A stretch of 64,000 nucleotides of DNA from Halovenus halobia (GTDB lineage: Archaea > Halobacteriota > Halobacteria > Halobacteriales > Haloarculaceae). Numbering within the stretch: the stretch's first letter is position 1; each line of letters begins with the position of its first letter. This document shows positions 25,615 to 34,796 of this stretch, piece by piece. A model generated the notes under the pieces. That model was not told where the DNA came from and searched no databases. It saw nothing but the letters and a program-made list of their open reading frames with translations. The translations under genes and the position numbers were made by a program. The DNA lies in the NCBI RefSeq assembly GCF_051414135.1, contig NZ_JBLKOA010000003.1, positions 186,001-250,000 on the forward strand, written 5' to 3'.

Positions 25615-26964
25615 TCAGCGTCGTCTGCTCGCAACTCGTTCCTCTGCGGTCTCCTCGGTGACGAGTTCGTACAGCGTCGCAGGGCGGGCGTCATCGGTCG
25701 GTCGGAGGATCCGACCAAGACGCTGTGTAAACTCGCGCTCGCTGCCCGACCCCGAGAGCACAACAGCAACGTTGGCGGCAGGAACATCGACCCCCTCGTC
25801 GAGAACGTTTGCGGTGACAACTCGGGTGTACTCGCCGGCACGGAACTTTTCGAGAATGTCCCGACGCTCGCTTGCACCGGTTTCGTGCGTGATTGCGGGC
25901 AGGAGAAACCGCTCTGAGAGGCGGTAAACGAGGTCGGTGTGTGCGGTAAAGACGATAACTCGGTCCTCGCGGTGGCGGTCGAGAATGTCTGCGAGACGGT
26001 CGACTTTCCCATCGGCGTTCATCATCACCTCACGAGCACGCTGTTTGGCGAGCAGTGCGTCCCGAGCCTTCGGGTCGGTGCCGGAGCGTTTGACCAGTTG
26101 CTGGTAGTCGCTGCCGCTCGTGAGCTGGATGTTCGACTCAGCGAGGTAGTCGGTGAAGATTTTCTGGTTGCGGTCGTACTGGTCTCGTTCGTCGGCTGTC
26201 AGCGAGATATCGATCTGTTTGATGTCGTACGCCGAGAGATACTCGCCGGCCAGTTCCTCGGGGTCGAGCTGGAAGACAACGTCACCGACGAGCTCGGCAA
26301 CCTGTTCGTGTGCGCCGTCGGGGCGCTCGAAGGTAGCGGTCAATCCGAGGCGAGCCGGCGCGGCGAGCAGCCGAGCGATGTCGCGGTAGCCCTCGCCGCC
26401 GAGGTGATGCACCTCGTCGAAGATGACCAGTCCGAACTGGTCGCCCAGTTCCTCGGCGCGGAGATACGCCGAATCGTACGTCGAGACGGTAATTGATTCC
26501 AGGCGCTGGCTGCCGCCGCCGAGGCGGCCAATCGGGCAGTCGAACTCACACTCGAGTTCATCGACCCACTGGTCGAGCAGGTCAACCGTTGGGACGACAA
26601 CCAGTGTCGGCGTGTCGAGTGCCTCGATTGCAGCAATACCGATGACGGTTTTGCCGCTGCCGGTTGGGAGTTCGAGCACACCACGACGGCCGGCCGTCTC
26701 CCACGCGTCCAGTGCCTCAGACTGGTATGCTCGGAGTTTGTACGACGAGGCGACCGACAGCGTCGGAAGATCGAAGACATCGTCTTCGACGGTGTGGTCG
26801 GTCTGGTCGAGTGCATCACGAAGGTCGGCATACTGCCCGGCAGGGAGGCGATGCGTTTTCGACCGGGAGTCGTAGCTGAGCACAGCGGGCGCTTCTGTGG
26901 GTGGGTCGGAGAGTCCATCGACACGAATCGTGCCGTCCTCGTAGCTCAGGCAGAGAGTAGACAC
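25615..26964 (-). CDS. XPB/Rad25-like DNA helicase
   Basis: Superfamily 2 helicase, 449 residues from GTG 26964, 4 nt after the stop of the response regulator; a longer start would overlap that gene by over 60 nt. Motifs in order: an N-terminal DNA-damage-recognition-like region, Q/I motif YQSEALDAW with LPTGSGKTVIG, motif II IFDEVHHLGG (DEVH), motif III LTATFERPDG, motif V VTANVLDEGVDVPAANVAVVLSG and motif VI EFTQRLGRILRP. Archaeal XPB works in nucleotide excision repair, often with Bax1, which is not seen here. Confidence 0.92.
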   Translation of the reverse strand: MSTLCLSYEDGTIRVDGLSDPPTEAPAVLSYDSRSKTHRLPAGQYADLRDALDQTDHTVEDDVFDLPTLSVASSYKLRAYQSEALDAWETAGRRGVLELPTGSGKTVIGIAAIEALDTPTLVVVPTVDLLDQWVDELECEFDCPIGRLGGGSQRLESITVSTYDSAYLRAEELGDQFGLVIFDEVHHLGGEGYRDIARLLAAPARLGLTATFERPDGAHEQVAELVGDVVFQLDPEELAGEYLSAYDIKQIDISLTADERDQYDRNQKIFTDYLAESNIQLTSGSDYQQLVKRSGTDPKARDALLAKQRAREVMMNADGKVDRLADILDRHREDRVIVFTAHTDLVYRLSERFLLPAITHETGASERRDILEKFRAGEYTRVVTANVLDEGVDVPAANVAVVLSGSGSEREFTQRLGRILRPTDDARPATLYELVTEETAEERVASRRR

Positions 26965-26968
26965 GGCG

Positions 26969-27559
26969 TTATTCGGTCGGAGTGCCGGTCTCTTGGTCAA
27001 GGTCCCGGAACGCGGCGGCGAAGTCGTCATCGTCGAACTCGGAGATGGTGTCGTCCAGGGCGTCGCGGGTCTCGTTCATCTCGGCTTCAAGTTGCTGGAA
27101 CTGCTCGCTGTTTTGCAGTTCCGACTCGGGTTTGTTCGCAGCCAGTGTCGCGTGTTTCGCCGCCAGCGCGTAGTATCGCCGGAGCTTCTGCTCGTAGTCT
27201 GAACAGGCCAGCAGCCGGTCGATTGTCTCGAAGAGGTCATCACGGGAGACAGGTTTGATGACGTAATCGTCAAAGGGCATCTCGATGATGTCGAAGTCAG
27301 GGTCGACTGCTGTGACCATCGCGACGCGGATCTGCAGGTCGCGTTCGCGAATCTTCGCCAGCACCTCGTCGCCAGAAATGCCGGGCATACGCCGGTCCAG
27401 AAGGACGACGTCCACAGCGTCGTCGATATTGTCGAGTGCTTCCTGTCCTCCATACGCTGTCGACACGATGTACTCACTCTCGAGTTGGGCCGCGTACGCG
27501 TCTGCCACATCTGGCTCGTCGTCGACGACCAGTATCGTCGCAGGCTCGGTCGCACTCAT
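26969..27559 (-). CDS. Response regulator with HalX domain
   Basis: 196 residues from ATG 27559 (MSATEPATILVVDDEPD). The receiver domain has the acidic pair VVDDEPDV, phospho-acceptor Asp in VVLLDRRMPG, Thr in VTAVD and Lys in DYVIKPVS. The C-terminal 70 residues, beginning around CSDYEQKLRRYYALAAKHATL, are the helical HalX domain known from haloarchaeal regulators. There is no DNA-binding module. The kinase is not adjacent. It precedes the XPB helicase gene by 4 nt, so the two are probably co-transcribed. Confidence 0.93.
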   Translation of the reverse strand: MSATEPATILVVDDEPDVADAYAAQLESEYIVSTAYGGQEALDNIDDAVDVVLLDRRMPGISGDEVLAKIRERDLQIRVAMVTAVDPDFDIIEMPFDDYVIKPVSRDDLFETIDRLLACSDYEQKLRRYYALAAKHATLAANKPESELQNSEQFQQLEAEMNETRDALDDTISEFDDDDFAAAFRDLDQETGTPTE

Positions 27560-27660
27560 TCTGGTATGTCTAGTGGCCAGCGAAGAGAAAAGGTTTCCGG
27601 GTAGCACAGCCATGCAACTGGCCTCGCAACCATTTAGACTGGGCTTTCCCTAGGGTGGGT

Positions 27661-28716
27661 ATGAGCGAGCGTTCGACAGGCGACTGGCCGCTGGGCCGGC
27701 TAATGACCGAGGTTGTCGGCTCCGGACACAAATCCGCCGAGGACATGAACCGCGAGCAGGCACGAGAGTCGATGGAGCGGATTCTCGAACAAGAACCCGA
27801 CGAGACGACGCTGGGTGCGTTCTGGCTGGCGAATCGCTGGAAACGCAACACGCCGACAGAACTGGCTGCGTTCAGTGACGTGATACGCGAGCAATCCGTC
27901 GAGACGGCAACGCCGGAGTGTGACCCAGTCGACTGTGGCGCAAACTACGACGGGAAACACAGCACGGCGCTACTCGGTGTCGCTGCCGGACTCGTCGCTG
28001 CTGCGGCCGGAACACCAGTCGTCACTCACAGCGGCGACCGGGTGCCGACACAGGAAGGAGACGCCTACAAACACGCTCTCGACGAACTCGGCGTCCAGAC
28101 CGACCTCAGGCCCGCCGAGAGTGCGGCGATGACCGACGAGGTTGGCTTTGGATTCTACTACCAACCCCGGTTCAATCCCGAGGTGGACGACCTCTACGAC
28201 CGCCGGGCGGAGATGGGCGTCCGAACCTACCTCAACACGGTCGAGACGCTGGCGAATCCAGCGGACGCAGACGTCCATCTCGGTAGTTTCTACCACCTTT
28301 CTTTTGCGAAGCGAATCGTCGACACATTCCAGGAGATGACCGCACAGGATGTTCCCCGCGTCATCATGTTTCAGGGGCTGGAAGGCTACGACGACATCCG
28401 GCCGGGCTCGACTGTCGTCGCCGAGTACGACGGCGAGTTCGATGACTTCGAGATCGAGACAGCAGCGTACGGGATGGACTTCGAGCGCGAAGAACTGGCC
28501 GTCGACGACGTGGCCGTAGATTCGGCGCGGATCACCCGGGAAGTGCTCGCCGGTGACCGTGAAGATGCGTTCGCTGACGCCATCGCGTTGAACGCAGCAG
28601 TACGACTCTACGCCGGCAGCGAAGTCGAAACACTCGATGCGGGGCTGACCCGCGCTCGGGGAGTCATCGATGACGGGAGAGCAGCCGACCGGCTGGACGC
28701 GCTACAGGCATTTTGA
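27661..28716 (+). CDS. TrpD-like phosphoribosyltransferase family protein
   Basis: 351 residues, glycosyltransferase family 3 (anthranilate phosphoribosyltransferase relatives). The helical N-terminal domain (NREQARESMERILEQEPDETTLGAFWLANRWK) and a phosphoribosyl loop CGANYDGKHSTAL resemble TrpD, but the canonical GTGGD motif is changed to DCGANYDG. It is not in a trp operon, so it is more likely a TrpD2-type protein than the tryptophan enzyme. The next gene starts within its stop codon (TGATG). Confidence 0.8.
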   Translation: MSERSTGDWPLGRLMTEVVGSGHKSAEDMNREQARESMERILEQEPDETTLGAFWLANRWKRNTPTELAAFSDVIREQSVETATPECDPVDCGANYDGKHSTALLGVAAGLVAAAAGTPVVTHSGDRVPTQEGDAYKHALDELGVQTDLRPAESAAMTDEVGFGFYYQPRFNPEVDDLYDRRAEMGVRTYLNTVETLANPADADVHLGSFYHLSFAKRIVDTFQEMTAQDVPRVIMFQGLEGYDDIRPGSTVVAEYDGEFDDFEIETAAYGMDFEREELAVDDVAVDSARITREVLAGDREDAFADAIALNAAVRLYAGSEVETLDAGLTRARGVIDDGRAADRLDALQAF

Positions 28717-29663
28717 TGGGTCACGCTGAGTTTCGCCATCCCGACGACCCCGAGAACTGGCGACACGAGACCGCCCGCGTCAACGGGGTCACCATGCACT
28801 ACGTCTCCGTCGACCCCACCCCGGAGTCGGTCGACCACCCCACGGGGTCGGCACCGCTGGTCGTTCTGTTGCACGGCTTTCCCGAGCACTGGTACGCCTG
28901 GCACAGCCAGCTCGAACCGCTTGCTGAAGCTGGCTATCGCGTGGTCGCGCCGGATCTTCGGGGTTACAACCGCACGGACCAGCCCGACGGTGTCGACAGC
29001 TATCGACCAGCGGAACTCGTCGCTGACGTGCGAGAACTGATCGAGGCACAGGGCGCGGCGAGGGCCGCAGTGGTCGGCCACGACTGGGGCGGACTGGTCG
29101 GCTGGGAGCTTGCGATTCGTGAACCAGAGATTGTGCGTCAACTCGCCGTGCTGAACGCGCCACACCCGGACCGCTACCGCCAACAGCTCCGCCAGTCGCC
29201 GCGGCAGTTGCTGCGGTCGTGGTACGTCTTCGCCGCACAGCTCCCGTGGGTACCGGAACGGCTGCTGTGGGCGGGGCGGACCCGACTCGTCGATGAGATT
29301 GCGGCCGGAGCGGTCGACCCGTCAGTCTTCTCGGCGGAGACAAAAGCGCGGTACAGGGAGGCACTCGAGCGTGCTGGCAGTCTAACCGGGCCAGTCAACT
29401 ACTACCGGGCCATGGGCCGTGAGACGGTCGAAGGAGAGCTGCGGTCGCTGCTACCCGGCAGAACACGACGTGACGGAACCGTCTCGGTCCCCACGCTGGT
29501 CTGCTGGGGCGTCGAGGACCCACTACTCGGAGAGGAACTGTTGTCGGGACTGACGGAGTGGGTGCCAGACTGTCAGATCGAGCGATTCGGCGAGACTGGT
29601 CACTGGCCACAGCTCGAACAGCCGAAAACGGTCACCGCAACGATACGACGATTTCTCGGGTAG
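28716..29663 (+). CDS. Alpha/beta hydrolase, epoxide hydrolase-like
   Basis: 315 residues from ATG 28716, overlapping the stop of the TrpD-like gene by one base. Motifs: oxyanion loop LHGFPEHWYAWHSQL, APDLRGYNRTDQP, nucleophile elbow GHDWGGLVGWEL with Asp as nucleophile (haloalkane dehalogenase and epoxide hydrolase type), and the late His in FGETGHWPQLEQP. A cap-domain tyrosine pair is likely in the middle. The Asp nucleophile excludes plain esterases. The substrate is unknown. It converges on a lipoprotein gene one base away. Confidence 0.88.
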   Translation: MGHAEFRHPDDPENWRHETARVNGVTMHYVSVDPTPESVDHPTGSAPLVVLLHGFPEHWYAWHSQLEPLAEAGYRVVAPDLRGYNRTDQPDGVDSYRPAELVADVRELIEAQGAARAAVVGHDWGGLVGWELAIREPEIVRQLAVLNAPHPDRYRQQLRQSPRQLLRSWYVFAAQLPWVPERLLWAGRTRLVDEIAAGAVDPSVFSAETKARYREALERAGSLTGPVNYYRAMGRETVEGELRSLLPGRTRRDGTVSVPTLVCWGVEDPLLGEELLSGLTEWVPDCQIERFGETGHWPQLEQPKTVTATIRRFLG

Positions 29664-29664
29664 T

Positions 29665-30693
29665 TCAGGAACTGTCCGAACTGCCCTGCAGCACGTCACG
29701 ACTGTAGGTTGCCTCCGCGACGAGGCGGCCGTTACCTTTGAAGTCGACAGAGACGTCCGTCCGGTCGCTCTGGAACTCGGATTCGATGTTGCCCTGCTGG
29801 TCCTCGGTAATTTGGTCCGAACTGGCGGCGATGACCGAGTTGAGGTTGTCACCGTCGAAGGTCATCGAGCCGACGAATCCGCCGCTGTTGTTGACAAACT
29901 CGAATTCGGTATCCGAGCCGCCGGAGCCGGAGTCGGAACCAGGACTCGAGTAGCCATCGGGACCGTAGCCGCCGAGGGCAAGCACGCCGTTGCCGCCGTT
30001 GTTGAGCAGCCAGCTGAACTCGTCAAACTCGTCGGCAGCACGCCCGGAGCCGTCGATGGCGTCGATAACTGCCTCGACATTACTCTGATTTTGTGCAGAG
30101 ATCAGTTCACCGTCGTTGACAGCGACCACCGAGCCACTGCTGCCCGAGGCCGACAATTCGGCTGGCTCGTAGAGCGTGTAGCCGCCGGTTTCGCCGGTCT
30201 GTTCGTACTGCGTTTTGAACGACTGGTCGCCCGATTCGGTGAGCGTGCTGCTGATTTCGTCGGTGTCCATCTCACCAGTAACGACCAACGCCGAGTTTGC
30301 GATGAGAACCTCTTCGCCCGACGAGTTGAGGTTGGACTCGCTGTCAGTCTGGAGGAGCCCACCGAGACCGAGCGCGCCCAGCTGGAAGCCAGCAGAGAAG
30401 GCGATCAGGAAGACGCCTGTCGCCGGCGCGAGCATCGGGTCTTCGAGGTTCGGCATCTGGCCGCCACTGCCGTCGTCCTGATTGCCCGAGTCGAGTTCTT
30501 CCAGCGCCTGAAAGTCGGCGTAGGCAAAGAAGACCTGATTGTTCTGAACCGCGAGATACTGCGAGTACGACCCAGCGCCCGAGCCGTCGCCGTCTCCACC
30601 GCCGTTGATCGGGTTGCTACAGCCAGCTACCGCAGCTACTGTAGCGGCGCCGCCGAGCTTGAGGGCCGTTCGTCTATCGATATTCTGTTCCAT
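29665..30693 (-). CDS. Tat lipoprotein of unknown function
   Basis: 342 residues. The signal MEQNIDRRTALKLGG...VAGCSN has the RR motif and lipobox, so the protein is Tat-exported and lipid-anchored. A Gly/Asp/Ser linker follows. The mature part contains a hydrophobic stretch (APATGVFLIAFSAGFQLGALGLGG, split here by no charge) and several Gly/Ser-rich acidic loops. I recognise no enzyme motif. Function unknown, at the cell surface. Confidence 0.85.
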   Translation of the reverse strand: MEQNIDRRTALKLGGAATVAAVAGCSNPINGGGDGDGSGAGSYSQYLAVQNNQVFFAYADFQALEELDSGNQDDGSGGQMPNLEDPMLAPATGVFLIAFSAGFQLGALGLGGLLQTDSESNLNSSGEEVLIANSALVVTGEMDTDEISSTLTESGDQSFKTQYEQTGETGGYTLYEPAELSASGSSGSVVAVNDGELISAQNQSNVEAVIDAIDGSGRAADEFDEFSWLLNNGGNGVLALGGYGPDGYSSPGSDSGSGGSDTEFEFVNNSGGFVGSMTFDGDNLNSVIAASSDQITEDQQGNIESEFQSDRTDVSVDFKGNGRLVAEATYSRDVLQGSSDSS

Positions 30694-30762
30694 GTCTACA
30701 GAAATATATTGGTTATACTACAAAAAGTTTCCGACTGCTTACAAATAGCGCCACAATTACGG

Positions 30763-31488
30763 TCAGGGTTGTAAACGGTCAACCGCCTCTCGTGCTAACG
30801 TCTCAAAATCCGCTTCCGACGCGACGAGGTCCACATCGATACCAGCGTCGGCGGCCGTTTCGGCGGTCGGTGGGCCAATGACGGCAACGAGCGCGTCGTT
30901 CAATCCGTCGCGGGCCGCCGTCTCGTGGCCAGACTCGCTTGCTGCCGCAAGGAAATTCTCGATTGTTAGTGACGACGTAAACAGTGCGGCGTCGAGCGTC
31001 CCCTCGGCCGCCGCCGCGGCCGCTTCGCCGGAGTCCGGTGGTCGGCGGAGTTCGTACAGCACTGTCTCGTGGACGTACGCACCGGCGGCTTCGAGGCCAT
31101 CGAGCAGCACTGCGCTGCCGTGGTCGCTGCGAGCCACCTCGACCCGCCGGCCTTCGGCCACGTCTGCAAGCGCCGTGACGAGTCCACTCGAGGTGTACTC
31201 CTCGGGGACGATGTCGACGGAATAGCCAGCCTCCCGCAAAGCGTCGGCAGTCGATTCGCCGATTGCACAGAGTTGTCCGTCAGTTCGCCAGTCCTCGGCG
31301 AGCAGTTCGACGCCAGTCTTGCTCGTCAGGACTGTGTACTCGGCGTCGGTTCGGGGCTGTGCGCCGGTCGGTTCGACAGCAAGCATCGGGTCTGGCAGTG
31401 GGTCGACACCAAGCTCTGAGAGTAGTTCGACAGCACTGTCGAGACGCTCGTCGTCCGGTCGGAACACGGCAACAGTTGGGTCACTCAT
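30763..31488 (-). CDS. hemD: Uroporphyrinogen-III synthase
   Basis: 241 residues from ATG 31488. It closes hydroxymethylbilane to uroporphyrinogen III. HemD is poorly conserved in sequence; recognisable are the N-terminal VAVFRPDDERL, the central LTSKTGVELL, AIGESTADALREAGY (the common IG.xTA.AL pattern), VARSDHG and FTSSLTIENFL. The start overlaps cobA by 8 nt and hemC lies just upstream, which fixes the identity. Confidence 0.92.
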   Translation of the reverse strand: MSDPTVAVFRPDDERLDSAVELLSELGVDPLPDPMLAVEPTGAQPRTDAEYTVLTSKTGVELLAEDWRTDGQLCAIGESTADALREAGYSVDIVPEEYTSSGLVTALADVAEGRRVEVARSDHGSAVLLDGLEAAGAYVHETVLYELRRPPDSGEAAAAAAEGTLDAALFTSSLTIENFLAAASESGHETAARDGLNDALVAVIGPPTAETAADAGIDVDLVASEADFETLAREAVDRLQP

Positions 31489-32257
31489 AAGTTGTTGCGA
31501 GAAATTCGAGGGCGGTGTCGCGAGTGCCGGCCACCTCGCCGATGACCGTAATCGCGGGCGGTTCGATACCAGCGTCGTCCGCAGCCCCAACGATACTGTC
31601 GAGGGTCCCGGTAACAACCTGCTGGTCCGGCCAGGTTGCCCGCTCGACCATCGCGACAGGAGTCTCAGGTGCCAGTCCTGCGTCGACCAGCGAGTTGGTG
31701 TAATCAGGCAGTCGCGTCACACCCATCAGGACAACGATGGTGCCCCCAGTGTTGGCCAGCGCTTCCCAGTCCACCGCGGACTCCGCTTTCTCGGGGTCTT
31801 CGTGGCCTGTGACAATCGAGACTGTCGAGGCGTGATTGCGGTCGGTAACGGGAATACCGGCAACCTCCGGGCCGGCGATGGCGGAGGTGATCGCTGGCAC
31901 TACCTCGAAGGGGACGCCATGGTCGGCGAGATAGCGCATCTCCTCGCCGCCGCGGCCGAAGACAGTCGGGTCGCCGCCCTTGAGTCGAACCACCGTCTTG
32001 CCCTCCCGAGCGAGTTCGACCATTCGCTCGTTGACGTACGATTGTGGCGTGGTGTCGCCGTGACCGCGGGTGCCGACATCTTCCAGCCGGTCGGCGTCGA
32101 TCTGGTCCAAGATGTTTGGTCCCGAGAGTTTATCATGGAGAACAACATCACCGTTTTCGAGCAGTCGTTTTGCCTTGACGGTCAGCAGTTCCGGGTCGCC
32201 GGGGCCGGCCCCGACGAGGTAGACCATTCCATCAGCGGTGTCGGCTGGCTCAGTCAT
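31481..32257 (-). CDS. cobA: Uroporphyrinogen-III C-methyltransferase
   Basis: 258 residues. It methylates uroporphyrinogen III twice with S-adenosylmethionine, giving precorrin-2 for siroheme, cobalamin and alternative heme routes. The family signatures are MVYLVGAGPGDPELLTVKA at the N-terminus and VVRLKGGDPTVFGRGGEEM in the middle, followed by GIPVTDRNHAS. It is single-domain, not the CysG fusion. It sits between hemC and hemD with overlaps of 4 and 8 nt. This order agrees with haloarchaea using the siroheme branch for heme. Confidence 0.95.
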   Translation of the reverse strand: MTEPADTADGMVYLVGAGPGDPELLTVKAKRLLENGDVVLHDKLSGPNILDQIDADRLEDVGTRGHGDTTPQSYVNERMVELAREGKTVVRLKGGDPTVFGRGGEEMRYLADHGVPFEVVPAITSAIAGPEVAGIPVTDRNHASTVSIVTGHEDPEKAESAVDWEALANTGGTIVVLMGVTRLPDYTNSLVDAGLAPETPVAMVERATWPDQQVVTGTLDSIVGAADDAGIEPPAITVIGEVAGTRDTALEFLATTYE

Positions 32258-33363
32258 TCTCGTTTCGGGTCGTCGGGTTCGTCTCGGCGTGCCTGTTCGA
32301 TCAGTTCTTTGGCACCCTGGTCGGCCAGGTCACGGGCAAACTCGCGGGCGGCCTCGGCGTGCGTTCCGACGGGGATTTCGCGGCTGGCCCGGACCTCCTC
32401 GGTCCCGTCCTGTGACAGCACGCGGACTGCCGTGTTGACGTATTCGCCCTGCAAGCGAGCATGGATACCGACCGGCGCAACACAGCCACCACCGAGTTCG
32501 GCCAGAATCGACCGTTCGACGGTCGTCTCGACGCGGGTATGTGGGTGGTCGAGTACGTCGTTGAGTCGCGCTGCGAGGTCGTCGTCGAGTGCGGTAACGG
32601 CAATCGTCCCCTGTGCTGGCGCGGGCACGATTGTCGTCGGGTCGAGTCGCTCGTACTCCACGAGCGACAGCAGATTACTGCGGTCGAGACCGGCTTCCGC
32701 CAGACAGATAGCGTCGTACTCAGGGTTAACCTCTCGCCCCAGCGCCTGCCGTTGCAGTTCCGTCAGGTTGTCGAACCACTCGTCGGGCGTCTGGTCGTAC
32801 TCCGCTTCGTGCTCTTCAGCCTCCTCGTCTGCGGCGTCTGCAGCGTCAAGGCGAGCCTCGTGTTCGCGCTGCAGGCTGGGCGCGAGCAGTTTCTGGACGC
32901 GCGTGTCGACGTTGCCCCGCAGTGGCTCGATGGTCAGGTCGGGCCGCTCGGCGAGGAGTTGGGCCTTCCGCCGGAGACTCGACGTGCCAACGGTCGCGCC
33001 GTCGGGTAGGTCATCGAGGCCACGACCGTCGGGTGTGACGAGAACGTCGCCAGCAGGGCCGCGCTCGGGCGTGCCCGCGACGACCAGGTTGTCGGGCTGT
33101 TCGGTCGGCATATCTTTCATCGAGTGGACGGCAGCGTCGACGTCGCCAGCCATGACCTTCTCATCGAGACTGCGGACGAACGCACCAGTGGTGCCCAGTC
33201 GGTGGATGAGTTCGTCCTGAATCTGGTCGCCGGTGGTCTCGACTTCGACGAGTTCGACCGTGAACCGGCGCTGTGTGAGTTGTTCGTCGATCATCGCCGC
33301 CTGGCGTCGGGCCAACGACGACCCACGCGTGGCGATCCGGAGGGTTTCCCCGCGAGTGCTCAT
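32254..33363 (-). CDS. hemC: Hydroxymethylbilane synthase (porphobilinogen deaminase)
   Basis: 369 residues from ATG 33363 (MSTRGETLRIATRGSSLARRQ); the frame runs 12 codons higher without family similarity. It polymerises four porphobilinogen units. The dipyrromethane cofactor cysteine is in ELGGGCVAPVG. Other motifs are VHSMKDMP and GTSSLRRKAQL. The protein is about 50 residues longer than usual because of an acidic helical insertion (roughly 178-230) between QKLL and YDAICLAEAGL. First gene of the hemC-cobA-hemD operon. Confidence 0.95.
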   Translation of the reverse strand: MSTRGETLRIATRGSSLARRQAAMIDEQLTQRRFTVELVEVETTGDQIQDELIHRLGTTGAFVRSLDEKVMAGDVDAAVHSMKDMPTEQPDNLVVAGTPERGPAGDVLVTPDGRGLDDLPDGATVGTSSLRRKAQLLAERPDLTIEPLRGNVDTRVQKLLAPSLQREHEARLDAADAADEEAEEHEAEYDQTPDEWFDNLTELQRQALGREVNPEYDAICLAEAGLDRSNLLSLVEYERLDPTTIVPAPAQGTIAVTALDDDLAARLNDVLDHPHTRVETTVERSILAELGGGCVAPVGIHARLQGEYVNTAVRVLSQDGTEEVRASREIPVGTHAEAAREFARDLADQGAKELIEQARRDEPDDPKRE

Positions 33364-33421
33364 TACCCCTGTCTCTGCGGTCCGTGGTGAAAAACTCATC
33401 CTTACGTGGGCACTGGGAGCG

Positions 33422-34144
33422 TCACAGTTCGATCCGTTCGAGACTCTCCTCTAGCTCGGCAATCTCCTCGTTGTAGGCACGGACAAATTTCGGGAAGTCG
33501 GGTGCACGCTCGCGAATATCGTCGGCGGACGGTGGCTGGTACTGCGAGAGGAGATAGAGCCCGTTCTCCCCGCCGACGCGAAGGTAGGAGACCCCGTCAC
33601 GGTCCCAGTTGAGTTCCCAGCGCCTGCCGGCAACGCGGGTCGTGAAGGTGCCGTAGTCGCCGCCCTCGTAGCGCTGGAGTTCCCGGGCCATGCGGTCGCA
33701 GACGTCGTGGATGCTATCCAGCACGCGGTCACGCTCTGCGACGGCGCTGTCGGTGGACGCGACATCCGGAAAGTCAGTCGAGACATCGTCGAGGATGCCG
33801 TCGAGTGAGTCGACGTAGTCGTTGAATCCGGCAACGAAGGCGCTGTAATCGGCCATTGCGTCGGCGAGCGGTTCGGGCTCTGCTGGCTGCTGTGTCGAGA
33901 CGACGTACACCTCGTTGCCGCGTTCCGGGTCGAAGCGGAGATACGAGAGGTCACCTGCCTCGTACTTGACCGTCCACTCGGCCCGGTCAGTCTCGATGGT
34001 GGCCTGGCCGTAGTCGCCACCCTCCAGCCGGGCGAGCTGGTAGGCAATCTGCCCCGCGTGGTCTGTCACCGCGGCAACGAGTTCGTCTCGCTGGTCGGCA
34101 ACGGCAGTCGCGTCAGTCGGGTCAATCGGCGGCCAGTCGGTCAC
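33422..34144 (-). CDS. Haloarchaeal protein with two copies of an unknown 100-residue unit
   Basis: 240 residues, acidic, soluble. It is an internal tandem duplication: residues about 20-115 and 140-238 align, sharing LxRxEGGDYG..T (QLARLEGGDYGQAT and ELQRYEGGDYGTFT), an E-W-x-V/L-x-x-x strand, DGVSYLR/DLSYLR, a YVVSTQQP/YLLSQYQP strand and a final FVxxxNDY/FVRAYNEE helix. I know no function for it. It is upstream of hemC on the same strand with 58 bp between, and so may or may not be in that operon. Confidence 0.75.
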   Translation of the reverse strand: MTDWPPIDPTDATAVADQRDELVAAVTDHAGQIAYQLARLEGGDYGQATIETDRAEWTVKYEAGDLSYLRFDPERGNEVYVVSTQQPAEPEPLADAMADYSAFVAGFNDYVDSLDGILDDVSTDFPDVASTDSAVAERDRVLDSIHDVCDRMARELQRYEGGDYGTFTTRVAGRRWELNWDRDGVSYLRVGGENGLYLLSQYQPPSADDIRERAPDFPKFVRAYNEEIAELEESLERIEL

Positions 34145-34230
34145 ACTGGAATCAGTCGCCGGAGAGAAATAATCGGCGCGGTTCGGGCCGGGGCCGTGGG
34201 TGCTTTCTGCTTGCCAGCCCGAGTCGTGGT

Positions 34231-34773
34231 ATGGTCGACCGCTGGAAGACGCTCGACGAGCACACGGCGTACAGCTGTCCGGGCTTCGATATCGTCAACG
34301 AAACGGTCGAACTCCCAGACGGCACGGAGACAGATTTCGACTACCTGACCGAAGGCGAGAGCGCGGTGATTCTCCCATTTACTACGGATGGCAATGTGGT
34401 CGTCATCGACGAGTGGCGCCACGCCGTCAAGCGAACGAACCGCGGCCTCCCCGCAGGAAGTCTCGAACCCGACGAGGACCGCGAGCAGGGAGCGCGTCGC
34501 GAACTGCGCGAGGAGACGGGCTACGAAGCCGGCGAGATGTCGTATCTCGGTGGCTTCGAGCCAGCAAACGGCTTTTCTGACGCGTACTTTCACTACTTCG
34601 TCGCCGAGGACTGCGAACGAACCGGCGAGCAGTCACTCGACGATAACGAGACAATCGAGGTATCGACAGCGGGATTTGAGGACCTCGTCAGCGCGGTCAG
34701 AGCCGGCGAACTCGAAGACGGTCGAACGGCGACCGCAATCTTGCACTACGCGCTGTTCGAGCAAGAAAGATAA
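34231..34773 (+). CDS. Nudix hydrolase, ADP-ribose pyrophosphatase-like
   Basis: 180 residues. The full Nudix box is present: GSLEPDEDREQGARRELREE followed by TGY, matching G-x5-E-x7-REUxEExGU. The VVVIDEWRHAVKR strand before it and the ANGFSDAYFHYFVAEDC strand after it resemble ADP-ribose or NADH pyrophosphatases, which clear nucleoside diphosphate derivatives. The product is inferred; Nudix substrates cannot be read safely from sequence. Divergent from the duplicated protein gene with 86 bp between starts. Confidence 0.88.
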   Translation: MVDRWKTLDEHTAYSCPGFDIVNETVELPDGTETDFDYLTEGESAVILPFTTDGNVVVIDEWRHAVKRTNRGLPAGSLEPDEDREQGARRELREETGYEAGEMSYLGGFEPANGFSDAYFHYFVAEDCERTGEQSLDDNETIEVSTAGFEDLVSAVRAGELEDGRTATAILHYALFEQER

Positions 34774-34796
34774 GGAGATTCGGCGGCGAGGAGCGC

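Noticed and set aside
31319..33220. 633-codon open frame on the plus strand opposite the heme operon
   Set aside because: Its Ser/Arg-rich translation has no motif and the opposite strand encodes three clear enzymes; it is a GC-rich shadow.
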